Source: Rhizosphaericola sp047606825
Lineage (GTDB): Bacteria > Bacteroidota > Bacteroidia > Chitinophagales > Chitinophagaceae
DNA: 64,000 nt
Assembly (NCBI GenBank): GCA_047606825.1
Contig: JASGDY010000001.1
Coordinates: forward strand, 38,374-102,373
Direction of reading: 5' to 3'
The notes under the pieces were generated by a model. The model saw nothing but the letters and a program-made list of their open reading frames with translations. It ran no database searches and was not told where the DNA came from. The position numbers and the translations under genes were made by a program. Position 1 is the first letter of the stretch. The number at the start of each line of letters is the position of its first letter. Positions 17,699-27,415 of this stretch are shown here, piece by piece.

Positions 17699-20600
17699 AT
17701 GTTAACAAAAAAGGGGAAGCTACTCCTGTTGATTTTGCAATTTTTCGTATGCTTATCAACCACACGTGCACAGATCACTACTTCGCAACTCTCGGGACAG
17801 ATTACGAATGCCAATGCCCAACCGATTGACGGGGCAGACATAACGCTCGTCAATACCAGTGTCGGTGCCAAATACACAACGGAAAGCAACAAGGACGGAC
17901 GTTTTTTCCTCCCGAACTTAGCGCCAGGAGCGGGTTACACATTAACTGTAATCTATGTCGGACTCAAGACGCAGGAATTAAGCAATATCAACCTGTCGCT
18001 CGGAAACAATACAATCAATGTTATCCTGTCCGACAGCGACAAGCAACTGGACAATGTCGTTGTACAGGCCAAAACAGGGAGAAAAGGCGTCAAAACCGGT
18101 GCGGGTTTGCAGATTACCGCCAACCAGATGCGTAACCTGCCTGCCATCAGCAGAAACTTACAGGACTATACTAGGCTGACGCCCCAAAGCTCCAACAACT
18201 CTTTCATGGGAACCAATTTCCGGTACAACAACGTCACGTTGGACGGTGCCATCAACAACGACGCTATCGGTTTTAGCCCTTCGTTGGGTGGACAGACCAA
18301 CAGTTCAGGACAGCCAGGAAGCAGCACGCGCACAAGCCCGGTTTCCATGGATGCCATCCAGGATATGCAGGTGTATCTCGCACCTTATGATGTCAAAATC
18401 GGCAATTTCCTCGGCGGCAGCATCAATGCAGTCACCAGAAGCGGAACCAATGAAGTACATGCTTCGATTTATGGATTCGGAAGAAACGCTTCGCTCGTAG
18501 GCAACAATCACGCTGGCGACGGAGCGAAAGAACCTTCCTCTTTCCATGAATACCAAATGGGTGTACGTGTAGGCTTTCCTATCGTAAAAGATAAATTGTT
18601 CTTCTTTACCAATGAAGAAATCACCAACAGACAAGACCCTGTGATACTGGCCGCCGGATCCAGCGACAACACGTTGATTACAGAGGCGGAAGCCCAGTCC
18701 ATCAGCGACTATATGAAAAACAACTACGGCGTGGACGCGGGATCTTATGGCAACTATAATATCTACTCCAAGTCGGCAAAATTCTTCAACAGGCTTGACT
18801 GGCATATCAACGCCTACCATCAGTTGTCCATTCGCAACAACTATATCAGATCGTCCGCTACCAACCTGGAACGCGACTTGCAGAACTTCCGTTTCGGAAG
18901 TATCGACTATACGCAGCGCAGTACGCAAAATTCCACTGTCGCAGAACTGAAATCAAGGTTCAACAACCAGATTTCCAACAACCTCGTATTGGGCTATTCC
19001 AATATCCACGACTATCGTGACCCGTTGTCCAATCCTGCCTTGCCACAGATACAGATTTCGTCCAACGGGGGTACCATTTTTCTGGGTACAGACCGCGAAG
19101 CCAGTATTTTCAACATGCGGCAAAAAACGGCAGAGGTGACCGACAATCTCACTTATTTCACTGGTAGACACACGTTTACGTTTGGCACGCACAATGAATT
19201 TTACAATATCACCTATGGTTTTGTCAACTCATGGAACGGCCGCGTAGATTACAGCAGCATAGACGATTTCCTAGACAATATGCCCAGCCGTGTGCGTACC
19301 AATTTTAACTACACGGACAACAGTCGTGACTATATCATGGCCAACCCGCCGGCTAAGTTTAAGGTCAATCTATACAGCCTATATGCACAGGACGAATGGC
19401 AGATTTCCAACAACGTAAAAATCACGCCCGGCATACGGTTCGACCTTGCCGACATGCCTAACAAGCAACCGCTGAGTTCCAAGACAACGGAATCCCCTGT
19501 CGATGCGTATTATGGGACGACCTACACCTACACGTTGCCCAAAGACATCAAAAACGATTTTCTGGGACAGGTGCAGATCAGTCCTAGGCTTGGATTTAAC
19601 TGGGACATCAAGGGGGACAAAAGCTGGATATTGCGTGGTGGTACAGGATTGTTTACCGGACGTATTCCGTTCGCGTGGTTGGGCTATGCTTATTACAACA
19701 ATGGCGTAACCTATGGCGCATTTGACAAAAAATACTATGGAACAACCGGAGCTACACCTGCTACAGGTTCCGATCCCATCAAAGATGCCCTTACCGGAAA
19801 CGGTGAAGCGGGTTTTGTCACCAAACAAGGTGTTGACGTCAACGATGCAACCGGCGCGACGCAAGTCGACATGATTGACAATAATTTCAAAATGCCACAG
19901 GCTTGGAGAAGTAGTCTGGCATTGGAATACACGACGGAAGACCAATGGAAATTTTCCGTGGAAGGAATCTACACCAAGGTCATCTACGATTTGAAATTCC
20001 AACAGGTCAACTATGTCGACAACCCGACCTATCTTGTCTACGATACGAAAAATCAACAGCCGATTTATCCCGGTACCAAAATCAATTCGCTGTACACCAA
20101 TGCCTATCTGCTGTCCAACACACACCAGGGCTGGAGATATAGCGGGACTGCCCAGATTTCGAAAACAACACCTTGGGGGCTGAATTTCACAGCGGCTTAT
20201 ACCTATGGCAAATCCAAAGACTTGACCAATGGTATTCGCAATTCCATGGAATCCAACTGGCAGTTGAACCAGGCATTGAACCCCAATAATCCAGACTTGG
20301 CATTTTCCAATTTTGACGTTCGCCACAGGATTGTGTCGTCCGTTGCCTACCGTCTGGACTGGAAAAAAGACGAGCAATGGGTTTCCAACTTCAACCTGTT
20401 TTTCAGCACGCAGTCTGGGCTGCCGTTTTCCTACGGTTTCGTCAACAGCACCATCAATGGAACGGGTCAGCAGGTAAGCCTCGTCTATATTCCTAAAGAA
20501 GGCGAAACGGTCAACTTCTTCCAGGACATATCGGGTGGAGCGACCGCCGCTGAACAGGCGGCATTGTTCGACGCGTATATTGACGGCAACAAATACCTGA

Positions 20601-20953
20601 GCAGCCGCCGTGGCAATTTCACACAAAGGAACGGCGGTCGCACACCGTGGAACACACAGTTGGATTTCCGCTTTGCGCAGGACTTCAATTTCACGGCGGC
20701 CAAGACCAAGCACACCATCACGCTGACGTATGACATCATCAACCTCACCAACCTGTTGAATAAAAAATGGGGCTACCAATATTTCTCGCCCAATACGTAC
20801 AATTCCATGGCAAGCGTGGGGTTGACCACGGTAACGGCAGGTTCCGCGACGGCTTACCCAGTCTACACATGGAAAAATCCGGGACAGCCGTATTCCATCG
20901 ATTACTTTGGTTCTCGCTGGCAGATGCAGCTTGGTCTGAGGTATAGTTTCTAA
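17699..20953 (+). CDS. Oar-like TonB-dependent outer-membrane receptor
   Basis: 1084 residues. In order: signal peptide (MLTKKGKLLLLILQFFVCLSTTRA), carboxypeptidase-regulatory Ig domain (about 28-115, LSGQITNANAQPIDGADITL), plug domain and a large 22-strand-type barrel. The plug region holds LDNVVVQAKTG, then RNLQDYTRLTPQSSNN and DAIQDMQVYLAPYDVKIGNF, as in Oar-type receptors. The protein ends in the aromatic residue F (GLRYSF), as outer-membrane barrels do. The ligand is unknown. It is a single-gene unit with a strong hairpin terminator just after it (20976-21008). A near-match promoter (TTCACTTTTGC) lies near 17665. Confidence 0.92.
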   Translation: MLTKKGKLLLLILQFFVCLSTTRAQITTSQLSGQITNANAQPIDGADITLVNTSVGAKYTTESNKDGRFFLPNLAPGAGYTLTVIYVGLKTQELSNINLSLGNNTINVILSDSDKQLDNVVVQAKTGRKGVKTGAGLQITANQMRNLPAISRNLQDYTRLTPQSSNNSFMGTNFRYNNVTLDGAINNDAIGFSPSLGGQTNSSGQPGSSTRTSPVSMDAIQDMQVYLAPYDVKIGNFLGGSINAVTRSGTNEVHASIYGFGRNASLVGNNHAGDGAKEPSSFHEYQMGVRVGFPIVKDKLFFFTNEEITNRQDPVILAAGSSDNTLITEAEAQSISDYMKNNYGVDAGSYGNYNIYSKSAKFFNRLDWHINAYHQLSIRNNYIRSSATNLERDLQNFRFGSIDYTQRSTQNSTVAELKSRFNNQISNNLVLGYSNIHDYRDPLSNPALPQIQISSNGGTIFLGTDREASIFNMRQKTAEVTDNLTYFTGRHTFTFGTHNEFYNITYGFVNSWNGRVDYSSIDDFLDNMPSRVRTNFNYTDNSRDYIMANPPAKFKVNLYSLYAQDEWQISNNVKITPGIRFDLADMPNKQPLSSKTTESPVDAYYGTTYTYTLPKDIKNDFLGQVQISPRLGFNWDIKGDKSWILRGGTGLFTGRIPFAWLGYAYYNNGVTYGAFDKKYYGTTGATPATGSDPIKDALTGNGEAGFVTKQGVDVNDATGATQVDMIDNNFKMPQAWRSSLALEYTTEDQWKFSVEGIYTKVIYDLKFQQVNYVDNPTYLVYDTKNQQPIYPGTKINSLYTNAYLLSNTHQGWRYSGTAQISKTTPWGLNFTAAYTYGKSKDLTNGIRNSMESNWQLNQALNPNNPDLAFSNFDVRHRIVSSVAYRLDWKKDEQWVSNFNLFFSTQSGLPFSYGFVNSTINGTGQQVSLVYIPKEGETVNFFQDISGGATAAEQAALFDAYIDGNKYLSSRRGNFTQRNGGRTPWNTQLDFRFAQDFNFTAAKTKHTITLTYDIINLTNLLNKKWGYQYFSPNTYNSMASVGLTTVTAGSATAYPVYTWKNPGQPYSIDYFGSRWQMQLGLRYSF

Positions 20954-20975
20954 GGAAAAATAAAAAGGTAAAATA

Positions 20976-21008
20976 AAACCAGGTCGTCCGTATTGGGCGA
21001 CCTGGTTT
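20976..21008. terminator. Bidirectional hairpin terminator
   Basis: AAACCAGGTCG (20976-20986) pairs with CGACCTGGTTT (20998-21008). It lies between two convergent receptor genes with A-rich sequence on the left and T-rich on the right, so it can stop transcription from both sides. Confidence 0.75.
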
Positions 21009-21023
21009 CTTATTAAAAACCCC

Positions 21024-23738
21024 CTAAAACTCGTATCGAATGTTAAACAATATCCTGCGAGGGTTTAGTGGAAGGCTATACAATGTCTGGCTACCTAAAT
21101 TATTAGTGCCTCCATAATAATATTTCACATTGGTTATGTTGTTAAGGTTGAGTCCACACACAATAGGTGTTTTTTTGAGCCTGTTTTGAAACTGCATGTC
21201 CATAAACAAGATATTTTTCTTTTGGCTTTTAGTCAATACGTTATAGTTGAACCAAGAGCTATTGAGCTTAAACTCTGTATTGCCACCAAGGACGAAGGAT
21301 TGCATAACTGCACTTTTTATGTTTAGCATCTTAGATACAAAACCACCAATATCAATATAGGAATTACTGTAAAATTGCATCGTCGGATTAGAACTTAGCT
21401 GTAAACTGTACACATGGCCTATTTTTTTCTTAAAAGAAAAGTTCATGTCCAGCGATTGGTTGGGTATTAAAAATACGCGTTCGTTCATCCTTGTATAATA
21501 CTGATTTGAGGCATAGGAAAGACCCACTTTAAACAATCCGTTGAACAAAAGGGAAGGAATTGACTGGTTCAATGAAATGGAAAATGTATTTGATGGCATG
21601 TTGACAGTCGAATCTATACTATATTGAAAAAAATTCTCTACTTGGAAATAATTCAGTTGATTCGTAAAAAAATGCTTGAAATGTACATTCAACGAAGACG
21701 GATATAGTCCATCCTTGCTCCATGACCAGTTGACCAAGGAATTAAACTCAAGACTTTTTTGAAATGAACCGACGCTACTATTTTTGGAAAATAGGGACAT
21801 TGAGAGAGGACGGTAAAAATCAGACAACTCTTCGTCCTCCATCGTTCGCTGGTTGTACATCACGGAAAAATTGTATTTTGTATTTACCTTATAAAGACCG
21901 CTGAAAGAGGACTGTACATTCATCTCCGGTTTCGATATCTTGGTATTGTCTTCCTCGCTTCCAGAGAGGGACATATTGGTCATCGCAATACTGCCTTGCG
22001 TATTTAGAACGGCATTGATGTTCTTAAAGTCGAATGACCTTGATATTTCATAGCGTATGCTATGTTTTTCTATTTTTTTAGAATTGCTGATGGAGTTGAT
22101 GTAGTAAGGAGAAGAATCGCTATTGCCGTCATTGAGATAAAACGAATCACGATAGTTGATATATTTTTCATTAAAACTCAGGCTTTGGTGAAAACGTTCT
22201 GTATGCAATTTCCAAAAATGGTCCCAAAATACATCCAACGTATAGATGAGGTTTCGTATGTTCCCGTTGAGATTATCGAGATTGTTGGCTGTCGGGAAAA
22301 TAGTAGTCCACTGATATGCTTCATTTGTTCCATTTTGTTTTTGTTGCTGCATATCTGCTATGACCGACACATATTGGAGATACGTGGATGATATTTTGTT
22401 GGTATATAGTGTGTTGAGGTTTAGACCAAACCATTTCGTTTTCAGATGTTCATTGGTATTAGCCAATATGTCATTGGTGTATATCCGGCTCTGCTGACCT
22501 GAATAAGGGTCATAATACATAGAGTGAAGATTGACGCTTAATGTCTTAGATGTGTCAATATTATAGTCCAGTTTATGGTCAATGGACAATATGCGAGGTT
22601 TTCTGTGCAAGGAAGTAGAGTCAATCCTATGTATGGATAGTGTATCTGCAAGGAAGTAATTGTCGTTGCTGTTGGTCTGTGACTGGTCATCTAGCATATA
22701 GCTTATGGTCGTCCTGTTGGTTATCCGTTTGCCGGATGGGACTTGTAGGGTAAACCGTATGTCTTTTCTTTTGTTGCGGATGTACCATTTGTAATCAAAA
22801 TTAGGAATCCATAACCAGCCTTTAGACTGAGCCAGCCAAGGTTCGGATATTAGGTCGTGCCGACTTTTGAAGTCCGGCAATGTGTTGGGGTTCTCTAAGT
22901 TTCCGATGTTCTCCACATTGGCTGTAAAAGCGAAATTTATCTTGTTGCGTAGCGCAAACAGGACAGGGTTGAGATTGTAAGATGCATTGCTCCCCAACCC
23001 ACCGTCCCCCGACCCAAACAGGACATCTCCATCTTTTTTCAAGGCAAGGTTGACAACAACTTTGTTCTCGTCTTTGAAACCCTTTAGCAAGCGGTTGCTG
23101 TTTTGGTTCTCGATTGCCTGTATCGTCTTTAGAAGGTGGACGGGGAAATTGTTGAGCAACAGGCTTGGTTGTTCTGCAAACAGTTCTTTCCCATTGATAA
23201 GTATTTTTTCAACAGGATATCCTTTGTAAGAAAGCCGGCCTTGGGCATCTATCGAAAAGCCGGGAACATTGACGATAACTTCTTTCAGCCTGCTCTCAAA
23301 ACCAGACCTGAAGGCGTTGACATCGTAAAACGTGGTATCGCCTCGATGCCATGCCATAGGCGGTTTCTTTACCGTAACCGGATCGAGTTCACGAGTTATC
23401 GGTCTCATATAAAATTCCAACTTTGCAGTCCCGTCTTTCGTTACGTGTACGATATATGCCGTGTCGGCATACCCGACACGGGAAAGGGTTATCAATAGAC
23501 GCGTATTGAGCGCATCTTCTATTTTTTTGTAAAAGAAATTGTCGTCTCCCGTGTTGAAGTAGTACAAGACAAGATTGTCCGCAACCTTCGAAATCTTGAC
23601 ATTGCAGTCGGTAATGCCGATATGTGTGCTGTCGTCGATGATATCCACCTGCAATGCGGCCAGTTGGCGCTTTGATTGGGATGATGCATCATACACAGAA
23701 AAAAACAACAATAACATTAGGGATACATACCTAGACAC
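21024..23738 (-). CDS. Outer-membrane beta-barrel protein, partner of GLPGLI
   Basis: About 904 residues if it starts at the GTG at 23738 (MSRYVSLMLLLFFSVYDASSQ), 4 bp after the GLPGLI stop. The reading frame is open much further upstream, but that part overlaps the GLPGLI gene and looks like its shadow; an ATG at 23717 is the alternative. Order: signal peptide, a short regulatory-type Ig domain, a plug-like domain (LKEVIVNVPGFSIDAQGRLSYKG, then ILINGKELFAEQP) and a long barrel ending in NIRYEF. The same architecture is seen in the barrel at 4464. GLPGLI genes next to such barrels are a known Bacteroidota pairing of unknown role. Confidence 0.83.
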   Translation of the reverse strand: MSRYVSLMLLLFFSVYDASSQSKRQLAALQVDIIDDSTHIGITDCNVKISKVADNLVLYYFNTGDDNFFYKKIEDALNTRLLITLSRVGYADTAYIVHVTKDGTAKLEFYMRPITRELDPVTVKKPPMAWHRGDTTFYDVNAFRSGFESRLKEVIVNVPGFSIDAQGRLSYKGYPVEKILINGKELFAEQPSLLLNNFPVHLLKTIQAIENQNSNRLLKGFKDENKVVVNLALKKDGDVLFGSGDGGLGSNASYNLNPVLFALRNKINFAFTANVENIGNLENPNTLPDFKSRHDLISEPWLAQSKGWLWIPNFDYKWYIRNKRKDIRFTLQVPSGKRITNRTTISYMLDDQSQTNSNDNYFLADTLSIHRIDSTSLHRKPRILSIDHKLDYNIDTSKTLSVNLHSMYYDPYSGQQSRIYTNDILANTNEHLKTKWFGLNLNTLYTNKISSTYLQYVSVIADMQQQKQNGTNEAYQWTTIFPTANNLDNLNGNIRNLIYTLDVFWDHFWKLHTERFHQSLSFNEKYINYRDSFYLNDGNSDSSPYYINSISNSKKIEKHSIRYEISRSFDFKNINAVLNTQGSIAMTNMSLSGSEEDNTKISKPEMNVQSSFSGLYKVNTKYNFSVMYNQRTMEDEELSDFYRPLSMSLFSKNSSVGSFQKSLEFNSLVNWSWSKDGLYPSSLNVHFKHFFTNQLNYFQVENFFQYSIDSTVNMPSNTFSISLNQSIPSLLFNGLFKVGLSYASNQYYTRMNERVFLIPNQSLDMNFSFKKKIGHVYSLQLSSNPTMQFYSNSYIDIGGFVSKMLNIKSAVMQSFVLGGNTEFKLNSSWFNYNVLTKSQKKNILFMDMQFQNRLKKTPIVCGLNLNNITNVKYYYGGTNNLGSQTLYSLPLNPRRILFNIRYEF

Positions 23739-23742
23739 TCGT

Positions 23743-24519
23743 TTAATTATCTTGTTTAAGCAACTCAAGCTTCTTCGTTTTTTTACTTTGCTCGTCGGTT
23801 GGTTTTTTCCGCAGTGTCTGGAACGTGTCGAAATGCTCGTTGAAAACAACCGGCCAGAAAACATTGTCAGGTATGTCTGAAGTGGAATCCACACTTTGAA
23901 GCGTATAATGCATCTTTAAAGGAATCATGTCGGCTTCCACGACCAGCCCAGGCGGGTATTTGATATTTCCTGGTCCAGCCAATATCTGGACGTCCGGACA
24001 AAACCAGATGTCCCATTGAGGATGGTTGTTGATACTTAGTCTGGCTCGTTGGCAGTCGTATTCGCCAATCTTCTTCGTCTCTGGCACAATCTCCCAATTG
24101 GCGAAATTTGCTTCGAAGTGTTGTACGATATTATGACCGATGTCCGTCGAGTAATTCTTATATCTCATACGCATTACTAAGCTGTCAAAGTCTCCATAAT
24201 AAATTTCTTGCATCGTATCCTTATCTACAAGGGCTACATCGGTGTGCCCGGGGATGGTACTGTTGTGGACAATCATGTTATTGTTGCTTATCCTACCGAG
24301 ATACTCGGGTCTCAGAAAGGAAAAATAGCGATTACCGTTCTGATATAGAATGCCGGTGTATTCCAGACTTGCGCTTCCTATGCGACGAAGCGCATCTACC
24401 GAAGTGCCGTCCATTATGTCCTGTGATTGCACAACATCGTATAGTAGTGTTCTTTTCTGACCATAAATTACAGTATTATACAAAGCAAAAAGCACACTCA
24501 ATGAAAACAGTCGCCTCAT
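23743..24519 (-). CDS. GLPGLI family secreted protein
   Basis: 258 residues from the ATG at 24519 (MRRLFSLSVLFALYNTVIYG signal peptide). The GLPGLI signature region appears as ILAGPGNIKYPPGLVVEAD, with the usual GP...PGL.. spacing but Tyr-Pro-Pro where most members have Gly-Leu-Pro. The region before it, NHPQWDIWFCPDV, also fits the family (YxAWFTxEI-like). The family is limited to Bacteroidota and has no known function. It lies 117 bp after the small secreted peptide gene and 4 bp before the barrel gene, so it is coupled to the barrel. Confidence 0.87.
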   Translation of the reverse strand: MRRLFSLSVLFALYNTVIYGQKRTLLYDVVQSQDIMDGTSVDALRRIGSASLEYTGILYQNGNRYFSFLRPEYLGRISNNNMIVHNSTIPGHTDVALVDKDTMQEIYYGDFDSLVMRMRYKNYSTDIGHNIVQHFEANFANWEIVPETKKIGEYDCQRARLSINNHPQWDIWFCPDVQILAGPGNIKYPPGLVVEADMIPLKMHYTLQSVDSTSDIPDNVFWPVVFNEHFDTFQTLRKKPTDEQSKKTKKLELLKQDN

Positions 24520-24636
24520 GTTATAAATTATGATGTAATATGAATTTGTATTAATATGAAAATTTAAGATATGTAACAAACTAAAATTTGCTGTATTAGG
24601 TAGGTTATTAAAGAAATTTTATTTCTTTAAACGAGA

Positions 24637-24975
24637 TTATTCCGCTGTGGAACTACACATGGACATATACGAGCTGGTTAGGGAAGCGGCATCTGCCGCT
24701 AAACTCGCAAGTGCCGATGAAGTGGCATTCTGTGATGCTGCCAGGCAGTCTCCTGACATGTCCGTAGCTATTCCAGCACCATACGCTGTTCCCGTGATAG
24801 TTGACCCATCGGCACATTTTACGGTAACAGACTGACTCGCAGTAACAGCAGCCGTACAAGGTTTCTTTTTGTTACGGCTACGACTTTTCTTGCTGTTGGA
24901 TTCGTGTGACGCAAAACTTTGGAAAGAAACTAAGCAAAAAAGTAAAAATAAAACGGCAGAATAGATTTTCTTCAT
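24637..24975 (-). CDS. Small secreted Ala/Ser/Thr-rich peptide precursor
   Basis: 112 residues. A clean signal peptide (MKKIYSAVLFLLFCLVSFQSFA) leads into a very basic linker (HESNSKKSRSRNKKKP), then an Ala/Ser/Thr-rich tail with three cysteines (KPCTAA, VKCADGSTITG, GDCLAAS) and a final MCSSTAE. No family recognised. The basic stretch followed by a low-charge Cys-containing tail suggests a processed secreted peptide, by analogy with other leader-bearing peptides. It heads the module with GLPGLI and the outer-membrane barrel, matching the position of the Cys-rich peptide at 10859 relative to its own barrel operon. Confidence 0.68.
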   Translation of the reverse strand: MKKIYSAVLFLLFCLVSFQSFASHESNSKKSRSRNKKKPCTAAVTASQSVTVKCADGSTITGTAYGAGIATDMSGDCLAASQNATSSALASLAADAASLTSSYMSMCSSTAE

Positions 24976-25149
24976 AAAACATAAATTTAAAGTGATGTAA
25001 AATAGTTTAAAGTTTTATAGTTTTTGTTTGCTACATATCTTAAATCAAAGTTAAGGTTGTTTTAGTTGATATTTAATTTTTTGTTATTTTCTTCTTCATT
25101 AGTAGGGTAGCTGCACTATACCTTTCCCACGCAAACATGCTTTTAAAGC

Positions 25150-25184
25150 AAAACGAAGTCCTCCGACATGGACGACCTCGTTTT
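25150..25184 (-). terminator. Hairpin terminator after the aminopeptidase gene
   Basis: Two 15-nt arms (25150-25164 and 25170-25184) pair with two mismatches, around AAAACGA...TCGTTTT. It lies 20 nt beyond the stop of the M24 gene, with flanking A/T runs. Confidence 0.6.
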
Positions 25185-25204
25185 TATCGGATGATATTTT
25201 TCTG

Positions 25205-26596
25205 TTATCCCGCCATAAAGCTCTCCACTTCCTCAACTGTCTTGGGTGCGATACCATTACCCAAAAGAGCCGCGCCGTTGTCTGTAATCAGGAAGTTGTC
25301 CTCGATACGGATGCCGCTAAAGTCGCGGAACTTTTCCAGTTCGTTATAGTCTACAAACGGGTTGAGCCTGTTGGTCGCTTTCCATTCGTCGATTAGTGTT
25401 GGGATGAAGTATAGGCCAGGCTCAATCGTCACGACAAATCCGGGTTCCAGCGCGCGTCCAAGGCGCAGGGACTTCCATCCAAATGCCGTTCCTTTTTTCA
25501 GCGTGTCGGTATAGCCTACGTATTGTTCGCCCAGGTTTTCCATGTCGTGAACGTCAAGCCCCATCATGTGTCCGAGACCGCATTGGAAAAACAAGGTATG
25601 TACGTCATGTGCTACCGCGTCTTCTACATCGCCTTTGACAATGCCGACTTCTTTCAGCCCTTCCAGCAAAACAGTGACCGCTCGTCTGTGTACGTCGAGG
25701 AACAACGTACCCGGCTTGGAGGCCTCGATAGCGGCGGTCTGGGCGTTCAAAACCGTATTGTATAGTTGTTTTTGGATGTCGGAAAACTTACCGCCAACAG
25801 GTGCGGTACGCGTCAGGTCGCCCGCATAGTGCATGGCTGTTTCCGCGCCGGCGTCGCAGAGTGCCAACTGTCCGTTTTGCATGACGGTGCCGCGAGCATG
25901 GATGTGCAGCGTCTCGCCGTTGACCGTCAATATGATAGGGTAGGAGGTCCTGCCGCCACTTTCAAACGCCAGCCCTTCCAAAAGCCCCGCCACTTCATAT
26001 TCGCGGACGTCCGCTTTGGTTTTTTTGAAAAAAAGTTGGTGCATTTTGGTCGAGATATCGACGGCTTTGTTGATTTCTCCGATTTCTTCCGGTTGCTTGT
26101 GCGCACGCATGTCCACAACGGTTTTTATCAATGGGAGCGAGGCTTTTGCTGCTACTTCCTTTATCGGAATGTGCAACAGTTCGTTCAGTTTGAGCGTATG
26201 TTCGTCACGGTAAGGAGGCAGGAACAGAATAGGCTGTTTTTTACTTGCTGCGTTGTCGAGGTAGGCCTGCAGTTCCTTGACAGGGCGCACGTCGGAAATA
26301 CCCGAACCTGCCGCTTGCTCCTCCAACCGTGGCGTTGGTCCAAACCACACAACATCATCAATGGAAATATTGTCGCCAAACAAAATCTCTCGGTCATTGT
26401 CCAAGTCCAACACAAGATAAAGCGACGCCTTGTCCAGACCTACATAATACAAAAATGTACTGTCCTGCCGGAACGGATAGACGTTATCCCTATAATTCAT
26501 CCCGCTTTCTTCATTGCCCAGCAGCAACACCAAACCCGAACCCAGTTTTTGTTTTAGTTTGGCCCTGCGTTGCGTATAGATTTCCTTTGCAAACAT
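25205..26596 (-). CDS. Xaa-Pro aminopeptidase (M24B family)
   Basis: 463 residues; removes N-terminal residues next to proline. An N-terminal aminopeptidase-P domain (about 1-165, with EESGMNYRDNVYPFRQDSTF) is followed by the pita-bread catalytic domain. The five metal ligands are visible in order: D in LCDAGAE, D in YAGDLTRT, H in GLGHMMGLDVHD, E in VTIEPGLYF and E in GIRIEDNFL. Length is normal for PepP. No signal peptide, so cytoplasmic. Upstream on its own strand is a TACTTTTG-containing low-complexity array, downstream a terminator, so it is probably monocistronic. Confidence 0.93.
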   Translation of the reverse strand: MFAKEIYTQRRAKLKQKLGSGLVLLLGNEESGMNYRDNVYPFRQDSTFLYYVGLDKASLYLVLDLDNDREILFGDNISIDDVVWFGPTPRLEEQAAGSGISDVRPVKELQAYLDNAASKKQPILFLPPYRDEHTLKLNELLHIPIKEVAAKASLPLIKTVVDMRAHKQPEEIGEINKAVDISTKMHQLFFKKTKADVREYEVAGLLEGLAFESGGRTSYPIILTVNGETLHIHARGTVMQNGQLALCDAGAETAMHYAGDLTRTAPVGGKFSDIQKQLYNTVLNAQTAAIEASKPGTLFLDVHRRAVTVLLEGLKEVGIVKGDVEDAVAHDVHTLFFQCGLGHMMGLDVHDMENLGEQYVGYTDTLKKGTAFGWKSLRLGRALEPGFVVTIEPGLYFIPTLIDEWKATNRLNPFVDYNELEKFRDFSGIRIEDNFLITDNGAALLGNGIAPKTVEEVESFMAG

Positions 26597-26613
26597 TGTA
26601 TTTAATTTTAAGC

Positions 26614-26621
26614 CAAAAGTA
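26614..26621 (-). promoter_or_regulatory. -7 promoter box for the aminopeptidase (TACTTTTG)
   Basis: Minus-strand TACTTTTGGC inside a repeated TTTTTACTTTTTACTTTTG array (26611-26637), 17 nt before the ATG at 26596. Confidence 0.45.
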
Positions 26622-26717
26622 AAAAGTAAAAAACAAAAACGGGGAGGTGTATGACACCGACCAGCAGCTTTGTATTTTGTTTGGCGTTATCGTATATTCT
26701 CCAAGCCTCTCGCCTTA

Positions 26718-27251
26718 CTACTGGTAATAGTTCGTATCCAGATAAAACAGCCCGTCGTCTTTTTTCCAATACCAGAATTTTTTTGCGTAGATATAATACG
26801 TTCCTTTTCTGCCGACTTTCGCCAAATTTGCCGGAACATACAATACGCGCGGAGGCACGGAGCTGAAACGCGAAGCCATTGTCTGTGCCTGGTTGGGCGT
26901 AAATGCGCGGAGGTTTTTCAAGGCAATCCAGTCGGGCGTGACGTCCGGTGGTATGGAGTCGGGACTCAGCAACAGGCGACCGTGGCTGTCCACCACCGTA
27001 AATGCTTTGGTGTACGTATTGGTAGGTGCTTCGTTGTTGGTGGTCATGACTGCTGTGTCTCCCTTCACGTTCATGGGAACTGTAATCGTTACCGAGTCTT
27101 TCTGGTGTTTAGGTCCGACGCGGGGATTTGTCTTCGAGGTCGGCAAAGTGTTTGGCTTACTGTTGGAATTGCTGGCAACGGGAACTGTCTTTTTGCCACA
27201 GGATGCCAAAAACATTATGGTTGCAACGCTCCAAAAGACTATTTTGTTCAT
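26718..27251 (-). CDS. Hypothetical lipoprotein
   Basis: 177 residues with a lipoprotein signal (MNKIVFWSVATIMFLASCGKK, Cys at 18), then a low-complexity Ser/Asn/Pro/Thr linker (about 22-50). A C-terminal region has SRFSSVPPRVLYVPANLAKV and a tyrosine-rich tail (TYYIYAKKFWYWKKDDGLFYLDTNYY shortened here to its sense). No family recognised. Probably outer-membrane anchored. It lies 120 bp upstream of the aminopeptidase and 164 bp downstream of hisS, with a terminator-like repeat in between, so it is likely its own unit. Confidence 0.7.
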   Translation of the reverse strand: MNKIVFWSVATIMFLASCGKKTVPVASNSNSKPNTLPTSKTNPRVGPKHQKDSVTITVPMNVKGDTAVMTTNNEAPTNTYTKAFTVVDSHGRLLLSPDSIPPDVTPDWIALKNLRAFTPNQAQTMASRFSSVPPRVLYVPANLAKVGRKGTYYIYAKKFWYWKKDDGLFYLDTNYYQ

Positions 27252-27311
27252 GCTTATTTTGTTTATATGATGATGGAATGGAGAAACCTGTCAAACCTGA
27301 TTTTTAATATT

Positions 27312-27376
27312 TAAACATTAAGGAATTAAGGGGCATTAAGAAAAAACCTTAATGTTCCTTAATGGCTTAATGTTTT
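27312..27376 (-). terminator. AT-rich inverted repeat after hisS
   Basis: AAACATTAAG (from 27312) pairs with CTTAATGTTT (ending about 27376), with TTAAG/CTTAA half-repeats inside and a central A6 run. Units of TTAATG-type sequence make it also one of the low-complexity intergenic arrays. It lies between the hisS stop and the lipoprotein start. Confidence 0.5.
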
Positions 27377-27415
27377 TTATCATGATTGTTTCTCGAACAA
27401 AAATGATGCGCAAAA

